Below are positions 16,212 to 24,466 of a stretch of 52,428 nucleotides of DNA, piece after piece (positions within the stretch are counted from its first letter, which is position 1; each line of letters begins with the position of its first letter). The translations under genes were made by a program, and so were the position numbers. The DNA is from Anaerolineales bacterium (lineage in GTDB: Bacteria > Chloroflexota > Anaerolineae > Anaerolineales > Villigracilaceae), in assembly GCA_017985935.1 (NCBI GenBank), contig JAGNWT010000017.1, positions 1 to 52,428 on the forward strand, read 5' to 3'. A model generated the notes under the pieces. It searched no databases, was not told the DNA's origin, and saw only the letters and a list, made by a program, of their open reading frames with translations.

Positions 16212-17324
16212 ATGAAAAGTAATAATTTCCTTGCCATAAGCGCAGCCTTTGCGGTTGTGCTTGCCACCCTTGCCTGCTCACTTTCAGGCTCTCAGTCCCA
16301 GCCGACCACCGAACCCGATTATATTTTTGAAGAGGTCACCACTCCACTTGTGTTCGAACCCGCAACCCTGCCCAATGCGCAGGTCGGCGCGGACTATGTG
16401 GTTGAGATTTCGGTCAGTGATAATGTCACCCCTTTGAATAGCGTGGACATTTCAGATGGAGCGCTCCCTGCCGGGCTGGAACTTGTGTTTATAGATGGCG
16501 AAGATGGCGCAAAGATCAGCGGCACACCGCAAGAAGCCGGAACCTTCACTTTCACAGTTTTTGTATCATGCATGGGAACCATGGTCTCCGGGCAGACGGG
16601 AGAGATGGAATACCAAATTGTGGTGGATGCCGATCCTTCTTCCCTGCCTGCGAGCGGGTTGCCGGTCTCTTTCAATAACATCACCTTTGAGATCCCCCTT
16701 GAATTGAATGCCAGCGCCATGCCTTCGCTAAGCACCGCGGTCGAGTTCCCCTATATCAACCCCGGCAGCGAACCCATGCCAGAGCATGTGGTCTTTCAGT
16801 TGACCAACTTCCCGGCTGGCGATGCCAGCATCGCGGTCTTTAAAGCATCCGATTACGCTGCGTATGGAGTTCCGCTGCAAGAAGCTGTGACAGCTCTGCT
16901 GGCGAAACAGGATGGGGTTCAACCATTGGCAGACCCGCTGACCCAGGGAGAATTTTTTGCGCAGGCGAAACCTGTCAATTTCAAGAACGGACATGGAGTT
17001 CGTCAACTCACTCAAGTTCTGATGAATTTTGCTCCCATCACCAATGAAGGACTGCTCTATTTTTATCAAGGCATTACCGATGATGGGGCCTATTTTGTTT
17101 CGGCTGTCATTCATGTCAATGCCGGTTTTCTGGCTGCCAATGGCAGCATGGACTCGGTCACTCCGTCCGACGGCATTCCTTTTAGTTTTGATGGCGGCTT
17201 TGATTTCCCTGCCTACCTAAGCGCCATGACGCAAAAACTGAACGACACTCCCGCCGAAAGTTTTTCACCCTCCCTCTCGGCTTTGGATAGAATGATCGAA
17301 TCGATACAGATCACCCCGCCTTAA
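16212..17324 (+). CDS. Lipoprotein with Ig-like (He_PIG) domain
   Basis: A 370-residue lipoprotein: signal peptide MKSNNFLAISAAFAVVLATL with lipobox LAC, then a domain resembling the putative Ig family He_PIG (ALPAGLELVFIDG, then ISGTPQEAGTFTFTV), then an unrecognised C-terminal domain of about 200 residues. GGAG lies seven bases before the ATG at 16212; the longer reading from 16101 has no ribosome-binding site. It is probably surface exposed and its role is unknown. It converges with the papain-like gene, with only 33 bases between them and no evident terminator. Confidence 0.75.
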   Translation: MKSNNFLAISAAFAVVLATLACSLSGSQSQPTTEPDYIFEEVTTPLVFEPATLPNAQVGADYVVEISVSDNVTPLNSVDISDGALPAGLELVFIDGEDGAKISGTPQEAGTFTFTVFVSCMGTMVSGQTGEMEYQIVVDADPSSLPASGLPVSFNNITFEIPLELNASAMPSLSTAVEFPYINPGSEPMPEHVVFQLTNFPAGDASIAVFKASDYAAYGVPLQEAVTALLAKQDGVQPLADPLTQGEFFAQAKPVNFKNGHGVRQLTQVLMNFAPITNEGLLYFYQGITDDGAYFVSAVIHVNAGFLAANGSMDSVTPSDGIPFSFDGGFDFPAYLSAMTQKLNDTPAESFSPSLSALDRMIESIQITPP

Positions 17325-17357
17325 CAGGAGGCGATGTATCTGTTGATTTTTTTAAAT

Positions 17358-18371
17358 TCAGGCGGGGATATCTGGCGGTGAACGAAACTTGTAGTTGACG
17401 CGGAAGAAGGCGTACACGGGCAGGTCGTTCACCGCAGAATATTTAATGGGGGTTGCCTTCTCGGGGTTGGCGAGGCTCATGGAGAGGGTGAGATTGTTGC
17501 GGTTGGGGTAATTGGGGTCGTAAATGAACAGCGTGAGCATGTCGCCTGTCACAGCGTAGCCGGTTGCCAATACTTGATGATTCTGCCCCAGCTTGGAAAG
17601 ATCGGCGCTCTTGACGCGCACCAAACCCAACGGGCATGGATGCCCGGCGTCGAGGGTCGCCTTGATGCGGGGCCATTCCACTCGAATAGTCTGCCAGGCT
17701 CGTCCATGCGGCGCGAAGACTTTGCCTTGCACGCGCTCTTCATCTCCGTCTGGATAATTTGGATTCATCAGCACGATATAGTTGAGGATGCCCAGAGGCA
17801 GATTGAAACTGTTCAATAATCGTCGCACCAGGCGGTCAAACAAGACGCCGGTAGTGGGTGGCAGTTTCAGTGAGGGGATCGGACGTTTGGCAAGGAAGTG
17901 GTCGAGGGCACAGAAGACCATTCCGCCGCACAGTCCTTCAGAAGCATCGCCAAATTTCAACTTGCCAAATGGAAGTGCAATGACAATATCTGGCACAGAT
18001 GGGAAGGCGTTGGCAAAATGAAAGCCATGCTCTGATGGAGTGAATCCGGTCAATTGTTGAATGGGGGAGGTGGTGTTGTCTGCGGGACTGGAAAAAACTT
18101 CGAGCTGATAGCCGATCTTATCGCCCGCGCCATGCTGCCATTCGACCGTGACCTTTTGTTTGCCTTGCGCTCCGCGCGCAGGTTGCGAGGTCACTTTTGC
18201 GGTCGAGTGGCTGTCTGAATCGTTGATGGTCAGCAGGCATCCGTGATAGTTTTCCCGCCTGGGAATGTTGATCTGGAAACTGTCTGTGCCGCGCCTTTCG
18301 GCTGGCAGGGCGGAGGAATGAGATCGCTTACTGTTAAGTATCCTGGCCACAGGTGCTCCTTTCGCATCCAT
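17358..18371 (-). CDS. Papain/C39-like cysteine peptidase-fold protein, uncharacterised
   Basis: A 337-residue protein with an arrangement like a papain-fold catalytic triad: cysteine in EGLCGGMVF (C148), histidine in GQNHQVLATGY (H265) and an Asp/Asn pair in IYDPNYPN (D285, N287). No signal peptide or membrane segment is visible. Residues 1-120 hold a beta-rich region of unknown fold. Starts at TTG 18377, GTG 18374 and ATG 18371 are all in frame; the ATG is chosen, with no ribosome-binding site to decide. The order of motifs recalls C39-like proteins of unknown role in other phyla. Whether it cleaves anything is untested. Confidence 0.55.
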   Translation of the reverse strand: MDAKGAPVARILNSKRSHSSALPAERRGTDSFQINIPRRENYHGCLLTINDSDSHSTAKVTSQPARGAQGKQKVTVEWQHGAGDKIGYQLEVFSSPADNTTSPIQQLTGFTPSEHGFHFANAFPSVPDIVIALPFGKLKFGDASEGLCGGMVFCALDHFLAKRPIPSLKLPPTTGVLFDRLVRRLLNSFNLPLGILNYIVLMNPNYPDGDEERVQGKVFAPHGRAWQTIRVEWPRIKATLDAGHPCPLGLVRVKSADLSKLGQNHQVLATGYAVTGDMLTLFIYDPNYPNRNNLTLSMSLANPEKATPIKYSAVNDLPVYAFFRVNYKFRSPPDIPA

Positions 18372-18440
18372 CACCAATAAGACAATGGCGGAATGATACT
18401 TTTAAACCTGCGGAATTGGCAAGGAAAAACAGTTTTGAAT

Positions 18441-18911
18441 CTATACCCGTTTGGTGAAGATCTTCAGGTCGTCACCGTCTGAATAAAAGTCCTTGATCGA
18501 TGCTTCATTGGCGTAGCCCATGCCGAGGTAGAACTTGCGTGTCGGTTCATATAGCGGCGTGCCGGAAGTTTCGGCCACCACGATCCGCCCGCCGGCTTCA
18601 CGCACGGCATCTTCGCTGGCAGTGAGCAATTTGCGCCCCACGCCTTTCTGGCGGACATTTGGGTCCACGGCGATCCAATACAGGTCGAACACTCCGTTGG
18701 TCAGGTCGCGGGGACCGTAGCAGGCGTAGCCGAGGACTTGATCGCCCTCTCGTTCTACAATGAAGTTGTATCCGCAGAGTTCCGGTCCGCCGGTGAGATA
18801 TTCCTCCCAAAGCACGGCTACGCAATCCACTTCTTCCTGGTTGAATACGCCTGCTCTGGCTGTGATGTCCTGGATCTGGTCTCCGTCGGGCTTGGTTGCT
18901 TTCACGATCAT
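18441..18911 (-). CDS. GNAT-family N-acetyltransferase
   Basis: A 156-residue GNAT enzyme. The acetyl-CoA loop reads VRQKGVGRKLL (Q/R-x-x-G-x-G/A form), preceded by LYWIAVDPN and followed by GGRIVVAETSG and ARKFYLGMGY-type C-terminal elements (here TRKFYLGMGYANE). An ATG at 18918-18920 is also in frame, but GAAGG touches it; the ATG at 18911 has that site nine bases upstream. A TATAAT box (18951-18956) would start a short leader. The ribosome-binding site lies in one arm of a 13-base inverted repeat (see 18918-18979). The substrate is unknown. Confidence 0.85.
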   Translation of the reverse strand: MIVKATKPDGDQIQDITARAGVFNQEEVDCVAVLWEEYLTGGPELCGYNFIVEREGDQVLGYACYGPRDLTNGVFDLYWIAVDPNVRQKGVGRKLLTASEDAVREAGGRIVVAETSGTPLYEPTRKFYLGMGYANEASIKDFYSDGDDLKIFTKRV

Positions 18912-18917
18912 GATGTC

Positions 18918-18979
18918 CATCCTTCGCGTTCGATTTGATTTGGCGTGCAGATTATACCGTGATGAAAACGCGAAGGATG
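18918..18979 (-). repeat. 13-base inverted repeat around promoter and RBS of the acetyltransferase
   Basis: CATCCTTCGCGTT (18918-18930) and AACGCGAAGGATG (18967-18979) are exact inverted copies 36 bases apart. One arm holds the ribosome-binding site and an ATG of the acetyltransferase gene; the loop holds its TATAAT box. Only RNA reading through from the upstream DUF1501 operon would contain both arms and could fold to hide the ribosome-binding site. Confidence 0.6.
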
Positions 18980-19001
18980 ATTCGAATCGTTTGGGATCTG
19001 T

Positions 19002-20186
19002 CTATCGGAGGATGCCTCTCATGCCGGGCTTGTAACCGGGGAAGATCATGTCGAGCGCGGAGTTGTTCAGGCGTTTTGCAATGACCTCTGAAAGCACATC
19101 CCGGTAATCGGTTGTGACAGCCAAATCGCCGGGACCGACCAGGGCGCTTTCGTGCAGCCCCGGCCACTTTCCGTGCATACCGCCGTTCACATTCCCGCCC
19201 ATCACCATCATCATGCTCCCGTGACCGTGATCTGTGCCGAGGCTGCCATTCTCAGAGCAGCGCCGCCCAAATTCAGACATGGTCACCGTGGTCAATTGAG
19301 AAGCCTGATCGAGCATATCCGCATGGAAGGCTGAGAGTCCTTCGGCGAGGTCTTTCATCAGGTTGGGCATTTGACCGGAGGTTACACCCTGAGCAAAGTG
19401 GGTGTCCCATCCGCCAAGATCTATTGCAGAGACTTCCAGCCCGACTTCTGCTTTGATCAGCATGGCGGTTTGTTTGAGTGCGAGCCCGAATTCAGAATTG
19501 GGATATTTCACATTGCGGGCGGGGACATACTTTTCAGGGTCGAGCTTCGTGAGCGTGTTCATGATGTCCAGCGTATCCTGTCCCTGCTGGTTGTTTTGGT
19601 ACACGGTGTTCAACGCGTTTTGCATTTGCTGCAAGGCACGCATATCGCCGCCCAAATGAAAATCTGCGATGGAGCGCAGGACCGAGATCGGAACCGACCC
19701 TGAAAGACTCTTTTGCGGACGGGTTCCCATGCCAACAGCACGCAAAGGCGAGGAGTTGCCGGTATCGAGTGAGGCGAGGTGGCGTCCGATCCAGCCGGAA
19801 GCGGGACCGCGCTCGTCATCCACGCCGCGCTCCATGAGTTCCATGGCTTTGAAGTGACTGCGGGATTCGTCTGGTGCGCCGCAGGCATGAATGATCGCAA
19901 GTTGTTCGCTGTCCCACGCATCCGTTAATGCTTTTAGGGATGGGTGAAAGCCAAAGAAGCCATCCAGATCGAGAGAACGCTCTTCTTTTTTTGCGCGAGA
20001 GTCATCTGGTCGGGGAATTCCCAGAGTTGGGCGAAGTTGATAATAGGCGTCTTCGCCGTGCGGCACGACCATATTGAGCACATCTGCCGCCCCTCGTAAA
20101 AAGACCACCACTAAAGTATCTCCGCGCGGCGCGGAGCCGACAGGTGAGAAGGCAAGGCGGGGCATCCAGTTCATTGTTTTTAACAT
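19002..20186 (-). CDS. DUF1501 family protein
   Basis: A 394-residue member of the DUF1501 family, which has a sulfatase/alkaline phosphatase-like core. Matching features are LVVVFLRGAADVLNMVVPHGED at the N-terminus, DLGGWDTHFAQG and TMSEFGRRCSENGSLGTDHG with the family's conserved Asp and His residues. The start at 20186 has GGAG six bases upstream; two earlier in-frame ATGs (20192, 20198) overlap the DUF1800 gene. DUF1501 and DUF1800 genes are paired in many bacteria and both are thought to be exported, though no signal peptide is clear in this one. It is last in the operon that starts at the ECF-type promoter near 23.4 kb. Biochemical role unknown. Confidence 0.88.
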   Translation of the reverse strand: MLKTMNWMPRLAFSPVGSAPRGDTLVVVFLRGAADVLNMVVPHGEDAYYQLRPTLGIPRPDDSRAKKEERSLDLDGFFGFHPSLKALTDAWDSEQLAIIHACGAPDESRSHFKAMELMERGVDDERGPASGWIGRHLASLDTGNSSPLRAVGMGTRPQKSLSGSVPISVLRSIADFHLGGDMRALQQMQNALNTVYQNNQQGQDTLDIMNTLTKLDPEKYVPARNVKYPNSEFGLALKQTAMLIKAEVGLEVSAIDLGGWDTHFAQGVTSGQMPNLMKDLAEGLSAFHADMLDQASQLTTVTMSEFGRRCSENGSLGTDHGHGSMMMVMGGNVNGGMHGKWPGLHESALVGPGDLAVTTDYRDVLSEVIAKRLNNSALDMIFPGYKPGMRGILR

Positions 20187-20188
20187 GG

Positions 20189-21670
20189 TCATCTCCATTG
20201 GAATGCGGGTGAGGCGATCAGCGCAGCGGTGACGATCTGAAGGGTTTCTTCTTCGTCTGCTCCGGCGGCTTGAATGGAGCGGATCAGTTCATCACGGATC
20301 GCGGCTTCTGTGGGCGCGCCCAACAAAAGGGCAGCGACTGAATCAACACCATTTTTTAGATCACCCGTGGAGACGGTCTCCATCAGGTCATTGAGGTGAT
20401 GCTTTGTGCCATTGATCTCGTTCCGCAACAAGGCGAAGGCGAATTGCCAGCGCGGCATTAAGTTACCCTGCCAGGCTTCACTGCGGTCGGGATATCCATC
20501 CGGTGTGGTCCAGTTGAAGTAGAGCTGTCCCATGCGGAGCAGGTCATCCTGCACTCCCACAGCGTTCGTTTCGACATTCAACATCCGCATGGCAGAGAGT
20601 ATGAAATTTGCAGGGCGTTTGTATTTAGGTTTCGCCAATGCGAGCCCATCCAGAAGGATCACCCGCATCACCGAGCGGATGTCACCTTTTGTAGCAAGGA
20701 ATGCCTGCGCGGCTTTTTCTACGATCTCGGCGGGCGGGTCATCCGCGATGAAACGGCGCGCCAGTTTTGTGGAAATGAAACGAGCGGTATTGGGGTGCGC
20801 CGCCAGCATTTCGATCACTTGCTCTGCTTCTGAGATCCCTGTGTTGGGAATTTCCATGCCCAGAACTTTTTTCACGCCGCTGTCATGTAGATTTTCCTTG
20901 AAGACGAAATCTCCGAGCCAGAAATGTTCTTTCACATTCCAGCCGGTCAGGCAGCGCGCCAGTTCCATCACATCCTGCTGGGTATATCCGCCGTTCACGC
21001 CGAGGGTGTGCAATTCCATTAACTCGCGGGCGTAATTTTCGTTCGGCGCGCCTTTGTGATTAGCTTGATTATCCAGATAGATCATCATCGCCGGGGAGTG
21101 TGCCGAAGCCCAGACCAGATCACGGAATGAACCGAGCGCGTGCTTGCGGATCACTTCACGATCGTCCACAGTCTTCAGAATAAAACACTTATCCTTATCA
21201 ATGTAGATATTAAAGTGATCGTTCCAAAACTCGACCATTACCTCGTAGAGTTGGCGCTTGCTGTAAAGCTGACGCAGGAAGGTAGCCTGTCGAAGTTCTT
21301 GCGGGGCTTTCTCACGGTCATAATTCTCAAAGAGTTGGTTGCTGACCGCTTCGATCTCGTTGGCATCCATGCCCAAGGTCTTGAAGGGAGAGAGTTGCAG
21401 TTCGCAATCGAAGTCGTTGATGGATTCAAAGTCAAGCTGTTCTTCGACCCACTCTTGCAGTCCGATCTCAAGGAACCGTGCTCGTTCTTCCACCCGCGGG
21501 CCAAAGGTCAGGCGCTGGAGGGCGAGGAAATCTGTTGCGGCAAGCGGCGACCATGCCTGTGAGGGAAGGTCTCCTGCCAGTCGGCGGTAGACGGGTGCGC
21601 AGGAGGAGAGCGCTGCACCGGCGGTGACCAGCGCTCCGAGTTTGAGGAAGTCGCGTCGAGTTAGGGTCAT
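20189..21670 (-). CDS. DUF1800 family protein, Tat-exported lipoprotein
   Basis: A 493-residue DUF1800 protein. The N-terminus is a twin-arginine signal (TRRDFLKLG) followed by a hydrophobic stretch and lipobox LSSC, so it is probably exported folded and lipid-anchored. The family pattern is visible in FLALQRLTFGPR near the start, ARELMELHTLGVNGGYTQQD with GWN in the middle and PDGYPDRSEAW later. Function is unknown in the family. The gene begins 15 bases after the glycosidase-like lipoprotein gene and overlaps the start region of the DUF1501 gene, which supports one transcript. Confidence 0.9.
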   Translation of the reverse strand: MTLTRRDFLKLGALVTAGAALSSCAPVYRRLAGDLPSQAWSPLAATDFLALQRLTFGPRVEERARFLEIGLQEWVEEQLDFESINDFDCELQLSPFKTLGMDANEIEAVSNQLFENYDREKAPQELRQATFLRQLYSKRQLYEVMVEFWNDHFNIYIDKDKCFILKTVDDREVIRKHALGSFRDLVWASAHSPAMMIYLDNQANHKGAPNENYARELMELHTLGVNGGYTQQDVMELARCLTGWNVKEHFWLGDFVFKENLHDSGVKKVLGMEIPNTGISEAEQVIEMLAAHPNTARFISTKLARRFIADDPPAEIVEKAAQAFLATKGDIRSVMRVILLDGLALAKPKYKRPANFILSAMRMLNVETNAVGVQDDLLRMGQLYFNWTTPDGYPDRSEAWQGNLMPRWQFAFALLRNEINGTKHHLNDLMETVSTGDLKNGVDSVAALLLGAPTEAAIRDELIRSIQAAGADEEETLQIVTAALIASPAFQWR

Positions 21671-21685
21671 GGTCTTTTCTCTTTC

Positions 21686-22825
21686 CTACGGATTCGCCCG
21701 GAAGGAATCCCATACTTGCAGGGCGGGTTTGGGTGTTCCGTCTTTTTCACGCAAGCCGACATTGACGAAGAATCCAAGAGTGTCGATGTCATTTTCTCCA
21801 ATGCCCTGTTCGCGGAAAAATTTGGCATAGGCTTCTTGATTCAAGTCACTGAACAGCAGATAAATCCAGAAGTCGAGCCGGCTGCCGATCTGTGAATGGA
21901 TGGCATTGAGGTAATCCACCTGATCTTGCGGGGTGCCGGGGATCTGCCCGGTCTGGCGTGAGACGAAGCCGCCTTCTGCGACAGCCAGCGGTTTATCGGT
22001 GCGCTCCAACAAGGGAGTGTAGTAGTCTGCAGGGATTTCTGCCCCGGTGCGGAATGCGATGAATGGATAGGAAGAGATCACCCACAAGTCCAGCCGCGGC
22101 TCGAAGACCTCGATCTGTTCCCATTTGACCTGATACGGCACACCGGCAGTTTCCACCATCGCGAGGCTGTTGAGTTGCTCCCATTGAAAGGTGACGAAAA
22201 CTTTAGTGTCCGGCGCTTCGGCTTTGATGGCATCGTACACTTCCTGATACAGGCTTAGGAAATTTTTGAAATCTTCAGGGTTGGCTTCAGCATAGGTATT
22301 GATCTCAGAACCCAGTCCCAGGTATTCAGGTTTAAACTCTCTCAGCACCCTCAGTGTGAAATTCGTGAAGGCTTGCCGGACTTCAGGGGTGGAGAAGTTC
22401 GCGCCCGCCCATTCAGAGGGTAGCCCTGCAAATTCACGTCGGTTCAGCCCATTGAGCGGATCAATGACATAGATCGATTCAAGATTGTTCGCAGTCGCGA
22501 GCGTGCGTGAATTTTTCATGTCCTCGATCTTTTGAGATTCAACATCAATGCCTTGAGCAAATTCAACCCAGGGAATACCTTCCTGCACCAGCGATACATC
22601 GGCGTGCTGTCCCATGTCTTTGAAGTTGGCAAAGACGCTTTCGAGGCTCACCTCGGGCGGGGTCGGGAAAAATCCATAGGCGGTGCGCCCGCTGTTGAAG
22701 ACCGAAGCTTCCGGGGTGTAGGTGGGGCTGGGGAAGGGAGATGCGCTTTGTCCGCAGGCGAGGCTGATGATCAACATCAGCGCGAATGGAACAAGCACGC
22801 GGCGCATGGAACTTGATCTACGCAT
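21686..22825 (-). CDS. Lipoprotein with glycoside hydrolase-like barrel, putative
   Basis: A 379-residue lipoprotein: basic N-terminus, hydrophobic core LVPFALMLIISLAC with lipobox, a Pro/Ser/Thr linker, then a domain that reads like a clan-A glycosidase TIM barrel. EYLGLGSEIN resembles the strand-4 acid/base Asn/Glu region and PLAVAEGGF the strand-7 nucleophile region. No specific GH family is assigned and catalysis is not established. Starts at 22825 and 22807 are both possible; neither has a clear ribosome-binding site, and the first overlaps the preceding stop by eight bases, suggesting coupling to the membrane-protein gene. It sits in the ECF-controlled operon before DUF1800. Confidence 0.6.
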   Translation of the reverse strand: MRRSSSMRRVLVPFALMLIISLACGQSASPFPSPTYTPEASVFNSGRTAYGFFPTPPEVSLESVFANFKDMGQHADVSLVQEGIPWVEFAQGIDVESQKIEDMKNSRTLATANNLESIYVIDPLNGLNRREFAGLPSEWAGANFSTPEVRQAFTNFTLRVLREFKPEYLGLGSEINTYAEANPEDFKNFLSLYQEVYDAIKAEAPDTKVFVTFQWEQLNSLAMVETAGVPYQVKWEQIEVFEPRLDLWVISSYPFIAFRTGAEIPADYYTPLLERTDKPLAVAEGGFVSRQTGQIPGTPQDQVDYLNAIHSQIGSRLDFWIYLLFSDLNQEAYAKFFREQGIGENDIDTLGFFVNVGLREKDGTPKPALQVWDSFRANP

Positions 22826-23345
22826 GGGTGGTCGCTGCTTCGATGGGGGTTGAGGATTGCACTTTATTGCGCGGCATCCAATTCAGCAGGGCGAATCCAG
22901 TCGCGCCAAGCGATGTGATGATTGCGATCGGCAGCAGGAAGAACCAGCCAAGGATGGGCAGAAAAGCTGCCAGTTCCAGAATGACCGCGCCGCGGATAAA
23001 ACCGGACAGCGGTGTGGGGTTGCTTCCCTCCCGACGCATCTGCTCGCCCAGATGGGCGGCGATCCCAGCCGCGCCGACAGAGGATACTGCCAGCGAGATG
23101 GTGAGGATCGCCCACCCGAAAAATTTTGCCGGTCCGAAAGGCAGCGCGAGCAGGATCGTGATCGGAATGGTTAATGCGATCAGAAGGATCAGTCCCATCC
23201 AGATCGTGCCGCCCAGGGTTTTTTCCACCCGAACCTGTGCGCGTTTTACAACAGCGGGGAATGTCAATTGCAGCAGTGTGAGCGTGCTTGGGTATGCAAC
23301 AGCAATGATGAGCAGGATGAAGAAGATCGCAGATATGTCAGCCAT
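22818..23345 (-). CDS. Four-helix membrane protein, second paralogue
   Basis: A 175-residue integral membrane protein with about four hydrophobic helices. It is a paralogue of the product at 23458-23946: both share GAVILELAAFLPILGWFFLL-type segments (AAVILCVACALPFVGWFLLL in the other) and a G-x-x-x-LGE loop (HLGEQM here, QLGEKL there). The start MADISAIFF at 23345 has AAGGA eight bases upstream; the longer reading to 23561 would cross the terminator and promoter. First gene of the transcript from the GCAAC-N16-CTGTA promoter. Function unknown; an envelope stress role is inferred from the regulation. Confidence 0.75.
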   Translation of the reverse strand: MADISAIFFILLIIAVAYPSTLTLLQLTFPAVVKRAQVRVEKTLGGTIWMGLILLIALTIPITILLALPFGPAKFFGWAILTISLAVSSVGAAGIAAHLGEQMRREGSNPTPLSGFIRGAVILELAAFLPILGWFFLLPIAIITSLGATGFALLNWMPRNKVQSSTPIEAATTHA

Positions 23346-23379
23346 GAGTTTATTCCTTTCGTTTGTTTGATAATGGGTG

Positions 23380-23405
23380 TACAGGCAGACGCGCGAAAAA
23401 GTTGC
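23380..23405 (-). promoter_or_regulatory. ECF-type promoter B
   Basis: On the minus strand GCAAC (23401-23405) is followed after 16 bases by CTGTA (23380-23384). The same pair with the same spacing stands before the sigma-factor gene (promoter A). The GCAACTTTTT block resembles known ECF -35 elements. It lies directly behind the terminator of the preceding transcript and about 35 bases before the ATG of the second membrane-protein gene. Confidence 0.7.
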
Positions 23406-23406
23406 A

Positions 23407-23440
23407 AATAAAAAAGGATGCGTTTGCGCGCATCCTTTTT
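23407..23440 (-). terminator. Terminator after the first membrane-protein gene
   Basis: A perfect 12-base inverted repeat AAAAAGGATGCG / CGCATCCTTTTT with a 6-base loop; on the minus strand a further T-run follows. It ends the sigma/anti-sigma/membrane-protein transcript just before promoter B. Confidence 0.9.
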
Positions 23441-23457
23441 GCAGGGATAAAAATGGG

Positions 23458-23946
23458 TTATGCGTTACGTTGGAAGAAACCCAGGATGGTTGCCCCAATG
23501 CCGACAAAACAAACATAAGGCAGAAGCAGGAACCAGCCGACAAAGGGCAGAGCGCATGCAACGCACAATATCACTGCTGCCCAAAAATTTTGCTTCCACG
23601 CTGCCAGGTCTGGGAAAAGCTTTTCTCCAAGCTGACCCACCATGCCCGTCAGCCCTGAAGACAATAGCCCGGTTATGATGGCAAGGATGACCAGCGCCGG
23701 GATCGTGAGAATACCTTTCACGAACGCGCCTGCATTCTCTGCAACAGAAAGCAGCACAAAAGCGATCACTCCAAAGAAGAGCAGGTTCACCAGCCCAAGC
23801 CAGAATGCGCGTGCCGGCATTTGCCGAATGGCATTCCGGGTTTTTGTCACGCGGTCGTTGAAGAGAACACCGATCACAAGAAAATATGCGGCAAGGGTAA
23901 AGGTCAACAATAGGGTAATCAGGGAAATGCGAAGGATGTCATCCAT
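23458..23946 (-). CDS. Four-helix membrane protein, first paralogue
   Basis: A 162-residue integral membrane protein with about four hydrophobic helices. It is related to the product at 22818-23345 (shared LPFVGWFLLLP-like segment and a GMVGQLGEKLFP loop). It begins 13 bases after the anti-sigma gene, so it is the third gene of the sigma operon, and is followed by a terminator. No enzyme motif is visible. Its tie to the sigma factor suggests a structural or sensor role in the membrane, which is inference. Confidence 0.75.
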   Translation of the reverse strand: MDDILRISLITLLLTFTLAAYFLVIGVLFNDRVTKTRNAIRQMPARAFWLGLVNLLFFGVIAFVLLSVAENAGAFVKGILTIPALVILAIITGLLSSGLTGMVGQLGEKLFPDLAAWKQNFWAAVILCVACALPFVGWFLLLPYVCFVGIGATILGFFQRNA

Positions 23947-23959
23947 GAGGGTCTCCGAT

Positions 23960-24466
23960 CTATTTCATTTGGTTTTTCAATAACAGTCCGTTCCCCAACA
24001 GCCAGAGAACAGATACACCCGCCAGCGCCATCATCAGGCTGGAGAATTCGGCAATGGGAATCTCGGGAATGGAAGGCATCTGCACTTGTGAGAGCGAATC
24101 CAGTAATCCGGTCCATTGGGATTGGGCTTCGACTGCCAGGTCTACGAGAGATCGGGTGTCGATCATCGGCAGCAGGTCTGCCAGGAACGGTATGGCAATG
24201 ATGATAGCGGCCAGGGCGATCGCCGATTGGACAGCCGCTGTCCATGTCAGCCAGCGCGGCAGGGCGTATGCCTTTGCGAGCGGAATTACAACCGGGCGGG
24301 AAATCGGCATTTCGGGCAGGGAATCCAGCTCCGCGAACAAAGCCTCAAGATCAGCCAGCCGGCTGGCGCAGTCTGCGCATGTGGAGAGATGCTCTTCAAT
24401 GCCGGCGCGGTCTTCCGCTTCATGGTCGAGATATTCGTTCAATAGTTCGTCTGTCAGGTGTTTCAT
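23960..24466 (-). CDS. Zinc-binding anti-sigma factor
   Basis: A 168-residue anti-sigma factor. The N-terminal zinc motif H26-x3-C30-x2-C33 (EEHLSTCADC) is that of the ZAS/RsrA family, which holds ECF sigma factors inactive. A transmembrane segment (about 72-97, WLTWTAAVQSAIALAAIII) and a second one at the C-terminus (about 141-163) flank a Ser/Pro-rich external loop, so signals could be received outside. The start overlaps the sigma stop in ATGA (24463-24466). Release may be by conformational change or proteolysis; PrsW at 6.8 kb is one candidate, not shown. Confidence 0.9.
   Translation of the reverse strand: MKHLTDELLNEYLDHEAEDRAGIEEHLSTCADCASRLADLEALFAELDSLPEMPISRPVVIPLAKAYALPRWLTWTAAVQSAIALAAIIIAIPFLADLLPMIDTRSLVDLAVEAQSQWTGLLDSLSQVQMPSIPEIPIAEFSSLMMALAGVSVLWLLGNGLLLKNQMK

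Noticed and set aside
23346..23561. Longer N-terminus for the second membrane protein
   Set aside because: It would run through the terminator at 23411-23440 and the ECF promoter; MADISAIFF at 23345 has a ribosome-binding site and starts directly with the first helix.
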